DNA of 23,958 bases, taken from IMG/VR virus record IMGVR_UViG_3300028197_000161, positions 1 to 23,958 of that record; one strand, written 5' to 3'. This DNA is from a virus. Below the pieces are notes generated by a model. It ran no database searches. It was not told the DNA's origin and worked only from the letters and a program-made list of their open reading frames with translations. The position numbers and the translations under genes were made by a program. Position 1 is the stretch's first letter. Each line of letters starts with the position of its first letter. Below, in pieces: positions 18,053-23,958 of this stretch.

Positions 18053-18307
18053 GTGGCAACTTATCCAGTAAAAAACAAGGAGACTGGTGAAGAGAAAGAA
18101 ATCCAGATGAGTATTCATGACTGGGACAAGTGGCGTGAAGATAATCCATCCTGGGAAAGATTTTACACACCAGAAAATGCCCCTTGTCTTGGAATTGAAT
18201 CAGTTGGAGATCCTTTAAGTAAAATTTACACCAAACATCCAGGTTGGAAAGACGTTATAGGTAAAGCTAAACAACAACCAGGTAGTACACTGAAACATTA
18301 CGATTAA
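18053..18307 (+). CDS. FmdB/zinc-ribbon-like phage protein without Cys pairs, 84 aa
   Basis: GTG start set by GGAGG at 18043-18047, five bases upstream; an ATG at 18041 in the same frame lies inside that site. From GTG the sequence reads MATYPVKNKETGEEKE, then SIHDWDKWREDNPSWERFY and a C-terminal GWKDVIGKAKQ, the layout of T4-like FmdB-like proteins (MPTYEF..., NPDWER..., GFRDVLK...). The Cys pairs of the bacterial FmdB zinc ribbon are absent: only one Cys is present. Function in phages unknown. Confidence 0.7.
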   Translation: MATYPVKNKETGEEKEIQMSIHDWDKWREDNPSWERFYTPENAPCLGIESVGDPLSKIYTKHPGWKDVIGKAKQQPGSTLKHYD

Positions 18308-18311
18308 TATT

Positions 18312-19076
18312 ATGCCAGCAAAGAAGAAATCAGGAATTGGAAGCACCAATCCAGTGCCCTTTGGTATGAGTAACAAAGTCATGAAGAGAAAGAAGCCAAT
18401 CAATCTTGATTACATTAAGAAGATTGAACCTCTTACTCAGAATCAGACTACTTTTTTTGAGATGTACAAGCAGCAACAAAATCTTGTTGCTTATGGGTGT
18501 GCAGGTACAGGTAAGACCTTTATCACCCTCTACAATGCTCTCCTAGATGTCTTGGATCCAAAGACACCTTATGAGAAGATCTACATTGTCAGGTCTCTTG
18601 TGCCCACTAGAGAGATTGGTTTCCTTCCAGGTGATCATGAAGATAAATCATCCCTATACCAGATACCATACAAAAATATGGTGAAGTATATGTTTGAGAT
18701 GCCTGATGACCCTTCTTTTGATATGCTCTATGCAAATCTCAAAGCACAGGGTACTATCTCTTTCTGGTCCACATCTTTTATCAGGGGTACAACTCTTGAT
18801 AATGTGATTGTAATTGTTGATGAATTCCAGAACCTAAATTTTCATGAACTTGATTCAATGATTACTAGGGTAGGTGAGAATTCTAAGATTCATTTCTGTG
18901 GTGACGCAACTCAGTCTGACTTGACCAAACAGAATGAGAGGAATGGTATTGCAGACTTCATGAGAATCTTGCAAAATATGCCATCCTTTGATACAATTGA
19001 GTTCTGTGCTGAGGACATTTGTAGAAGTGGACTTGTTAAAGAGTACATTGTGGCTAAACTTGAACTGGGTATGTAA
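18312..19076 (+). CDS. phoH: PhoH-like ATPase, 254 aa
   Basis: P-loop ATPase of the PhoH family, widespread in marine phages; possibly an RNA helicase or NTPase linked to phosphate stress or RNA turnover. Walker A is GCAGTGKT (62-69), Walker B is VIVIVDE (165-171) followed by FQN, and the sensor segment is HFCGDATQSD (194-203). The N-terminal 30 residues are basic and probably disordered. Length is normal. The stop overlaps the exonuclease ATG (TAATG). Confidence 0.96.
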   Translation: MPAKKKSGIGSTNPVPFGMSNKVMKRKKPINLDYIKKIEPLTQNQTTFFEMYKQQQNLVAYGCAGTGKTFITLYNALLDVLDPKTPYEKIYIVRSLVPTREIGFLPGDHEDKSSLYQIPYKNMVKYMFEMPDDPSFDMLYANLKAQGTISFWSTSFIRGTTLDNVIVIVDEFQNLNFHELDSMITRVGENSKIHFCGDATQSDLTKQNERNGIADFMRILQNMPSFDTIEFCAEDICRSGLVKEYIVAKLELGM

Positions 19077-19759
19077 TGTTTAAACATCAGGATGTTCCTT
19101 TCGTTCCTATTGAACGAGAGACTATTGAAGGAGTTCGTTACTACAAAGTATTTGGAACTGAAGAACTTGTTAAGATGCCATCTATCACATCAGTGATTGG
19201 TTGGAGGAATAGAAACAAGTTTAAGGCATGGAGAAAGAAAGTTGGTGAACAAGAAGCCAACAACATTACTCGTAAGGCTACCCATCGTGGTACTGATGCA
19301 CACACATTGATTGAAGAGTATCTGAACAACTCAGATACTTTCACTGATGTTCTTCCTTTATCTCAATACCTATTCAAACAAGCCAAACCTGACTTGAATA
19401 GGATTGATAATATCCTATGTCAAGAGACAGCATTGTACAGTACTGAACTAGGTATTGCTGGTTCTGTTGACTGTATTGCTGAGTTTGATGGTGAGTTGTC
19501 TGTCATTGATTTCAAGACTTCTAAAGCACCTAAACCAAGAGAGTGGATTGAAGACTACTTTGTTCAGTGTGCAGCATATGCTTGTATGTTGTATGAGATG
19601 AAGGGTCTTATAGTCAAAAAATTTGTAATCATTATGACCTGTGAAAATGGGGAGGTAGAAATCTATGAAGAATATGACAAGAAAAAGTACATCAACTTAC
19701 TCTCAAAATATATTAGAGAATTTGTTGAATTCAAATTACAGGAATATGAAAAAGCCTGA
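19076..19759 (+). CDS. PD-(D/E)XK exonuclease, Cas4/RecB-like, 227 aa
   Basis: Single-strand DNA exonuclease fold of the RecB/Cas4 group common in cyanophages between phoH and gp33. Seen: H76 in the first helix (RGTDAHTLIEE), GSVDCIAEF (D132), IDFKTS (D145, K147) and the helix motif Q-x-x-x-Y (Q164, Y168). None of the Cys residues are arranged as a Cas4 Fe-S cluster. Likely role is end processing in recombination-dependent replication or host DNA breakdown. Overlaps phoH and gp33. Confidence 0.88.
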   Translation: MFKHQDVPFVPIERETIEGVRYYKVFGTEELVKMPSITSVIGWRNRNKFKAWRKKVGEQEANNITRKATHRGTDAHTLIEEYLNNSDTFTDVLPLSQYLFKQAKPDLNRIDNILCQETALYSTELGIAGSVDCIAEFDGELSVIDFKTSKAPKPREWIEDYFVQCAAYACMLYEMKGLIVKKFVIIMTCENGEVEIYEEYDKKKYINLLSKYIREFVEFKLQEYEKA

Positions 19760-20015
19760 AGATCTAAGTGTAGATAAGATCATAGAAAATAAGTTCTACT
19801 GCACACGTAGATTCTCTGAGGAGATTGAAAAGATCGCCAAAGAGAATAGAGGTATGAAGTATATGGATTCTATTGTCTTGTTCTGTGAAAGGAACAACAT
19901 TGATGTTGAATCAATTCCCAAGTTGATATCAAAACCATTGAAAGATAAGTTGAGAGCAGAGGCAACAGAATTGAACCTGTTGAAGAAGACATCTCATGCT
20001 AAACTTCCCATATGA
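19746..20015 (+). CDS. 33: Late transcription co-activator gp33, 89 aa
   Basis: T4 gp33 bridges RNA polymerase carrying gp55 to the sliding clamp gp45 at late promoters. The C-terminal part DSIVLFCERNNIDVESIPKLISKPLKDKL, shown here only by name and position (about 40-70), matches cyanophage gp33 as I know it. ATG at 19746 is used; the frame continues upstream but only re-reads the exonuclease. Placed between the exonuclease and gp59, as in relatives. Its presence agrees with the NATAAATA motifs of this window. Confidence 0.85.
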   Translation: MKKPEDLSVDKIIENKFYCTRRFSEEIEKIAKENRGMKYMDSIVLFCERNNIDVESIPKLISKPLKDKLRAEATELNLLKKTSHAKLPI

Positions 20016-20623
20016 TTCCTAAAGTGAAACCCTTTGATGTGTACAAGAACTATCTTGGATTGAAAAATCACTTTACCAAAGACACATATGATTACCATCG
20101 TTATGGTGGAAAGTCTAGGGCATCCCTAGACTCTTTTTATAAGAGGCGTGATAGGTTTTTCTTTGAGAAACTTAGCAGGCAAAAGAATGACACAGAAGTT
20201 GTTGAATTTTTTGTGTCAAATTTTGTCACCTGTGATGACCCACAGTCCCTATGGATTGGTGAGATTGTTAGGAATGGTGAGCAAAATTATACTGACTGGA
20301 AGAAGAGACTACAGTCTCTGTCATACACTTTCAAGTCAGAGATTGGAGATGTCTTTACAGATAAAGACTTTGATGCTATGTTTAAAATTGAGGGAACTAA
20401 ACACCCTCAAATTATCAAAGAGCATCTGGGAAAGAACATTTCTCTAGAAACTTTTGTTATTTTGAACAAGATCATTGGGTTTAAAGAAAACTTTGATAAG
20501 AAGTTGACTGACCCTGTGTGGAAGTTCTTATCTATGAGAATCAATAAGTATGATTCCTTTATACATATTGATGTATTTAAATTTCGCAAAATACTGAAGG
20601 AGATTATTATCCATGGCACTTGA
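20012..20623 (+). CDS. 59: Helicase loader gp59, 203 aa
   Basis: T4 gp59 loads the replicative helicase gp41 onto gp32-coated DNA and forks during recombination-dependent replication. The N-terminus (FDVYKNYLGLKNHFTKDTYDYHRYG) and the FYKRRDRFFFEKL segment match gp59. Two-domain all-helical protein of the expected length. Starts in an ATGA overlap with gp33, matching the T4-like order gp33-gp59-...-gp32. Confidence 0.92.
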   Translation: MIPKVKPFDVYKNYLGLKNHFTKDTYDYHRYGGKSRASLDSFYKRRDRFFFEKLSRQKNDTEVVEFFVSNFVTCDDPQSLWIGEIVRNGEQNYTDWKKRLQSLSYTFKSEIGDVFTDKDFDAMFKIEGTKHPQIIKEHLGKNISLETFVILNKIIGFKENFDKKLTDPVWKFLSMRINKYDSFIHIDVFKFRKILKEIIIHGT

Positions 20624-20819
20624 AAACAGCACTGTACTTGAAAATCTGATTAGTCAGAGAAGTGAACTTGAAAAGTCACTAGAAGGAAGCAGAGAAATGT
20701 ACCTGAAAGTTTGTGGTGCGATTGAAGTTCTTCAACAAATTGAAGAGACAAACAATCCTACACCTGCAGACACAGAATCTGCTGAAGTCACACCTACTGA
20801 GGTTGTAGAAGAGGGATGA
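20613..20819 (+). CDS. Small helical protein with acidic tail, 68 aa
   Basis: Overlaps gp59 by 11 nt. A long heptad-like helix (ENLISQRSELEKSLEGSREMYLKV, residues 10-33) is followed by a Thr/Pro/Glu-rich acidic tail. The coiled-coil could mediate binding to replication proteins; no family recognised. Ends in an ATGA overlap with the DUF1825 gene. Confidence 0.65.
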   Translation: MALENSTVLENLISQRSELEKSLEGSREMYLKVCGAIEVLQQIEETNNPTPADTESAEVTPTEVVEEG

Positions 20820-21148
20820 GTTTTTTCAAATCAGAAATAGTTCAAGCTGAGATGAAGGAGATCGCTGAACTTCAAGAACAAATCTATATGAAAGTATTTG
20901 AATTTGCTACTATGTCCAATCAGGACAAGATAGATCATGTTGAAATGCTTGAAGAACTTCTCAAGAAGCAGCAAGTTCTTTACACTAGACTGAGCTTGTC
21001 TGATGATCCTGAAGCAAAGACAATGAAGGATAGTATCCTTGAGTCTGCAAAGCAACTTGGATTCCCTTCTGATGTTGATCTAGCATATGTGTTCAATAAC
21101 ATGACACACATTGTGGACAACATGAAAAAGTCCTTGGGTGAGGGTTGA
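20816..21148 (+). CDS. DUF1825-family protein, 110 aa
   Basis: Begins MSFFKSEIVQAEMKEI, the N-terminal signature of the cyanobacterial and cyanophage DUF1825 family, followed by a long helical region (DHVEMLEELLKKQQVLYTRLSLSDDPEAK) and a C-terminal helix. Cyanobacterial members are small helical proteins of unknown function. Its stop overlaps the -35 of the gp32 promoter. In phages it lies next to gp32, suggesting a replication link. Confidence 0.8.
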   Translation: MSFFKSEIVQAEMKEIAELQEQIYMKVFEFATMSNQDKIDHVEMLEELLKKQQVLYTRLSLSDDPEAKTMKDSILESAKQLGFPSDVDLAYVFNNMTHIVDNMKKSLGEG

Positions 21149-21173
21149 CACCCCACCCCATCCATCCTATATT
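21145..21173 (+). promoter_or_regulatory. Sigma70-type promoter for gp32
   Basis: TTGACA (21145-21150), 17-nt spacer, TATATT (21168-21173). Leader of about 60 nt, then GAGGT and the gp32 ATG. Overlaps the end of the DUF1825 gene. Confidence 0.82.
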
Positions 21174-21240
21174 AGAGGCTGCCTGATCCTCCACCAAGCA
21201 AAGGGCACAAACCAAATACATCTAATACGAGGTAATACAA

Positions 21241-22179
21241 ATGGGTTTTTCAGACCTAAAAAAACAGTCTTCTCTTGGTTCTCTAACAGCAAAGCTTGTT
21301 AAGGAAGTAGAAAAATCAAACAAAGGAGGAGGTGGTGCAGATGACCGCCTTTGGAAACCAGAGATGGACAAAAGTGGTAATGGATATGCAGTTATTCGTT
21401 TCCTTCCAGCACCTGATGGAGAAGATCTCCCTTGGGTAAAACTGTTCTCCCACGCCTTCCAGGGACCTGGTGGTTGGTACATTGAGAATTCTTTGACCAC
21501 TGTTGGTGGCAAAGATCCTATTGGTGAACTCAATCGTGAGTTGTGGAACAGTGGTAGTGAAGCAAACAAAGAGATTGTGCGTAAGCAAAAACGCAAACTG
21601 TCCTTCTATGCAAACATCTATGTTGTACAGGACAAAGCCAACCCACAGAATGAAGGCAAAGTCTTCCTGTATAAGTTTGGTAAGAAGATCTTTGATAAGG
21701 TCATGGAAGCAATGCAACCTGAGTTTGAGGATGAGACCGCAATCAATCCTTTTGACTTCTGGCAGGGTGCAAACTTCAAACTGAAGTTGAAGAAAGTTGC
21801 AGGTTACTGGAACTATGACGCATCTGAATTCGCATCAACTAGCCCACTGCTGGATGATGATGATGCAATGGAATCCATCTGGAAGCAAGAGCATTCACTA
21901 ACTGCTTTTGTTGCTGATGATCAGTTCAAGTCTTATGATGAACTGAAGAAGCGTCTTGATTATGTTTTGGGTAATAAAGCACAAGCACGTCAAGAAGCAC
22001 AGGAGACAGAGTATGATAATTATGCTGCCACTGAACGTAAGTCAGTTAGTGAAGAGGAAGTCATGCAAAAACTTGAAGACTCTTACAAGGCAGCAAAGGA
22101 ACCATCTGTCACAAAAACATCCTCTGTTGATGACGATGATGATCCTATGTCGTACTTTGCAAAACTCGCTGATAGCTGA
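21241..22179 (+). CDS. 32: Single-stranded DNA-binding protein gp32, 312 aa
   Basis: Coats ssDNA in replication and recombination and recruits gp59. Seen: the LAST-like cooperative motif near the N-terminus (KKQSSLGSLTAKL), OB-fold segments YAVIRFLPAP and FYANIYVVQDKANPQNEGKVF shown in part, and the acidic C-terminal tail (DDDDDPMSYFAKLADS) that binds partner proteins. There is no Cys at all, so the zinc site of T4 gp32 (H64, C77, C87, C90) is absent. Own promoter and terminator, as expected for a highly expressed replication gene. Confidence 0.96.
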   Translation: MGFSDLKKQSSLGSLTAKLVKEVEKSNKGGGGADDRLWKPEMDKSGNGYAVIRFLPAPDGEDLPWVKLFSHAFQGPGGWYIENSLTTVGGKDPIGELNRELWNSGSEANKEIVRKQKRKLSFYANIYVVQDKANPQNEGKVFLYKFGKKIFDKVMEAMQPEFEDETAINPFDFWQGANFKLKLKKVAGYWNYDASEFASTSPLLDDDDAMESIWKQEHSLTAFVADDQFKSYDELKKRLDYVLGNKAQARQEAQETEYDNYAATERKSVSEEEVMQKLEDSYKAAKEPSVTKTSSVDDDDDPMSYFAKLADS

Positions 22180-22204
22180 GTGAAATTCAATAATTGATTA
22201 CAAG

Positions 22205-22235
22205 ATCCTGGGAAAAAATTCCTGGGATTTTTTTT
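22205..22235 (+). terminator. Rho-independent terminator after gp32
   Basis: Stem ATCCTGGGAA (22205-22214) / TTCCTGGGAT (22219-22228), ten pairs including two G-U pairs, AAAA loop, T-run 22228-22235. The convergent baseplate gene ends 15 nt downstream. Confidence 0.88.
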
Positions 22236-22249
22236 GCCCTATTACTTTT

Positions 22250-22918
22250 TTATGGATACAATCTAATGTTCTCGCCTTCTACCAAATCAGGTGAGACATA
22301 CTGGGAAGAACCTTTCTTGTATGGCATTGATGTTTCCATCTCATCAATGATGATGCCAACATAGTAATCTTTAAGTAAAAATATATTCCTTTTTCTTTCC
22401 TCTTTCTGAGTCTCATATTGTAAGTTTGTTATTGTATTCAACCTTTTTATAGTCTGTTGCTGTTGAATGCCATCATCAAAGAAAGTGACAGAGAAATCAC
22501 TAGACACCTCTAATCCGCCAGGTGTAATTAGATCACCCTGACTATCAAGAATTCTTACTGTCTCATAATGATGTACCTGTTCAAATTCTGACTCAGTTCC
22601 ATACTTATCAATCATATAGTTATAGAAACTTTCCTGTGCAAGAGGCCACTCAGTTTCTATGTTAAGGATATTATTAGTTAAAAGTATACACCAGTCTAAG
22701 TTTGAATCACCATAATATTTTTCTGCTACATTATCAGGTCTTTCATCACCTACAATTTTGTACTGAACAAAGTTTGCAATATCTCCAAGCAAGTCAGGAT
22801 TTATAATACCCCTCTTGAAAAGATTTTTTACCTTAGTATATTGATCAATAATCCTAGCACCAGGAGTTCTACTAATATAATTAAAGTCAGGAATATAACT
22901 GAAATAATTTTGTGACAT
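22250..22918 (-). CDS. 53: Baseplate wedge subunit gp53, 222 aa
   Basis: T4-like baseplate wedge protein that closes the wedge around the hub. The N-terminal half carries the family pattern: YFSYIPDFNY, then FKRGIINPDL, VGDERPDNVAEKYYGD, and DWCILLTNNILN with EWPLAQESF. The C-terminal half is more variable. It begins 2 nt after gp48 ends, so the two baseplate genes are one unit on the minus strand, convergent with the gp32 gene. Length is close to T4 gp53. Confidence 0.9.
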   Translation of the reverse strand: MSQNYFSYIPDFNYISRTPGARIIDQYTKVKNLFKRGIINPDLLGDIANFVQYKIVGDERPDNVAEKYYGDSNLDWCILLTNNILNIETEWPLAQESFYNYMIDKYGTESEFEQVHHYETVRILDSQGDLITPGGLEVSSDFSVTFFDDGIQQQQTIKRLNTITNLQYETQKEERKRNIFLLKDYYVGIIIDEMETSMPYKKGSSQYVSPDLVEGENIRLYP

Positions 22919-22920
22919 TT

Positions 22921-23958
22921 TTAGAATCCCATGTCTGTATCAGGACCATTATAATCATCAGCATATACTGGTACAATTTCAGTGAATGATAATTGAATAT
23001 CATATGCAGTGAGCGAACCTGTGTCATTGAACACCATATATGATCCATCTGGTGTGTAGTTCACAGAAAAATTAGTAAGAGCACAGGGTTTAAATTTATT
23101 TAGGTAGGGGTGTTGACCACCATCCTTATAAATGTATTCTAGTTTAAAAATTCTAGGAGATTTTAGAAAAAATGCAGCAGTTACTGTTTGGACGGCACTA
23201 TTTCTTTTGAATGCTCTAATAATTTTTCTTATAACTTCTGACTCTTCTTTATTCCTTGGAGTAAGTTTGAATGTAAAATTAAATGTTCTAAGACCAGGAC
23301 CACTAAACAGCAATTCAAGATTAGGATTAATGATTGCACCTGTTGATCTCCCCATTAACCTGGCACCAACTGCTTGACCAGCAAAGAATGCAATAAGAGC
23401 ATTCTTTGCTGTATCTGATCTAAGTAAATTTGTTACATCATTTGCTCCTCCTGCTAAAGCTTTTTCTATAGCCTCTTTACTACCATCACCCATAAACTTA
23501 ATAGCTCCTTCTGATACCTTAGCTAATCCTCTTTGAATATCATTGATAGTATCATTGGTCCAACTTACAGCATTTGATTCTGTTATGGTTGGTTGCATGG
23601 GCAATTGGACAGTTTCATATTCTTTACCTTTAAGTGCTGATACTGCTCTGTTTTTTGATGGATTTAAACCAGAAGGTGTATATTCATAGGCAGTGATTTG
23701 AATGTAATCAAACTGCATTCCAGGTGGAGGTGCAATGGAAGGATATTTAAGTAGTTCATTTTTGCCATCTACCTTATTTGAGTCTAAAAATGCTTCTTCA
23801 TTTGTATCACTAGTAGTGGTGGTACTAGTACTTCCATCACCATCTGCTCCACCAGCACCACCAGAACCATCTGCTCCACCAGCACCACCAGCACCACCAG
23901 CACCACCAGAACCATCTGGGTCAGTGCCTACATTAATCTTATCACTTTCATCTGTGGC
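22921..23958 (-). CDS. 48: Baseplate tail tube cap gp48, 5' end outside window
   Basis: T4 gp48 caps the baseplate hub and starts tail-tube polymerisation with gp54. The C-terminal domain has the tube-like segments FSGPGLRTFNFTFKLTPRN and FKPCALTNFSVNYTPDG (each cited in part), which I recognise from cyanophage gp48. The frame does not start at the internal ATG at 23718: it stays open to the window edge, adding at least 80 residues, including a Gly/Ala/Asp-rich linker encoded by a 9-bp tandem repeat. At least 345 residues are in view. Followed by gp53. Confidence 0.88.
   Translation of the reverse strand, partial: ATDESDKINVGTDPDGSGGAGGAGGAGGADGSGGAGGADGDGSTSTTTTSDTNEEAFLDSNKVDGKNELLKYPSIAPPPGMQFDYIQITAYEYTPSGLNPSKNRAVSALKGKEYETVQLPMQPTITESNAVSWTNDTINDIQRGLAKVSEGAIKFMGDGSKEAIEKALAGGANDVTNLLRSDTAKNALIAFFAGQAVGARLMGRSTGAIINPNLELLFSGPGLRTFNFTFKLTPRNKEESEVIRKIIRAFKRNSAVQTVTAAFFLKSPRIFKLEYIYKDGGQHPYLNKFKPCALTNFSVNYTPDGSYMVFNDTGSLTAYDIQLSFTEIVPVYADDYNGPDTDMGF
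23841..23917 (-). repeat. Tandem 9-bp repeat inside gp48 encoding a Gly-Gly-Ala linker
   Basis: Repeats of GGTGGTGCT (minus strand; CACCACCAG plus strand) give Gly-Gly-Ala repeats, interrupted twice by Asp-Gly-Ser or Ala-Asp units. A compound unit beginning CATCTGCTCC occurs once in full at 23841 and partly again at 23868, so repeat number may vary between isolates. Confidence 0.75.

Noticed and set aside
19076-19759. CRISPR-linked Cas4
   Set aside because: The exonuclease has the RecB-like PD-(D/E)XK core but no Fe-S Cys cluster, and no CRISPR array or other cas gene is present. The phoH-exonuclease-gp33 order is normal for cyanophages.
1-23958. tRNA genes, integrase, attachment site or insertion sequence
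   Set aside because: No cloverleaf, recombinase or transposase frame, or flanking repeats were seen.

Overview
The window is a stretch of a T4-like cyanophage genome (a myovirus of marine Synechococcus or Prochlorococcus). T4 replication, late-transcription and baseplate genes (gp33, gp59, gp32, gp53, gp48) sit beside cyanobacterial photosynthesis and carbon genes (hli, petE, petF, psbA, psbD, gnd, talC) and the phage-typical phoH, thyX and glutaredoxin. The DNA is AT-rich and tightly packed. Consecutive genes commonly overlap as ATGA, TGATG, TAATG or TTGA. No tRNA, CRISPR array or insertion sequence was seen. Host species cannot be fixed from the sequence alone.

Layout, left to right. (1) 1-427: end of a membrane protein gene, hli, a small acidic-tailed membrane protein and a terminator. 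(2) 442-4682: a late-type promoter and a two-helix membrane protein, then plastocyanin and ferredoxin back to back, a relay of five very small and mostly membrane genes, a micrococcal-type nuclease, further small genes, a proline-rich protein and a 2OG-Fe(II) oxygenase. (3) 4684-6287, minus strand: three adjacent genes for secreted-looking proteins, the first two apparently related. (4) 6395-8176: two small genes, a divergent promoter region, psbA and its terminator. (5) 8222-12437: gnd, a small membrane gene, an arginase-like/UPF0489-like gene, talC, a small gene, a terminator whose loop carries a late-promoter motif, and psbD. (6) 12463-16360: small conserved genes, a Cys-rich microprotein, DoxX, a second 2OG-Fe(II) oxygenase, glutaredoxin and several conserved phage genes. 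(7) 16357-16910: a compact promoter, structured leader, two 55-aa genes and terminator module. (8) 16911-22235: thyX, phoH, a Cas4/RecB-like exonuclease, gp33, gp59, a DUF1825 protein and gp32. (9) 22250-23958, minus strand: gp53 and most of gp48.

How the genes fit together. The D1, D2, Hli, plastocyanin and ferredoxin genes would keep host photosynthetic electron flow going during infection. TalC and 6-phosphogluconate dehydrogenase would push carbon through the pentose phosphate pathway toward NADPH and ribose. ThyX, glutaredoxin, the nucleases, gp59 and gp32 serve nucleotide supply and DNA replication. gp33 is the late-transcription co-activator, and T4-like late motifs (NATAAATA, and CTAAATA as a presumed variant) occur repeatedly here. 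Sigma70-type promoters (TTGACA, about 17 nt, TATNNT) are also clear, several interleaved with late motifs or terminators.

All family assignments are by eye, from motifs and remembered family sequences; no database search was run.
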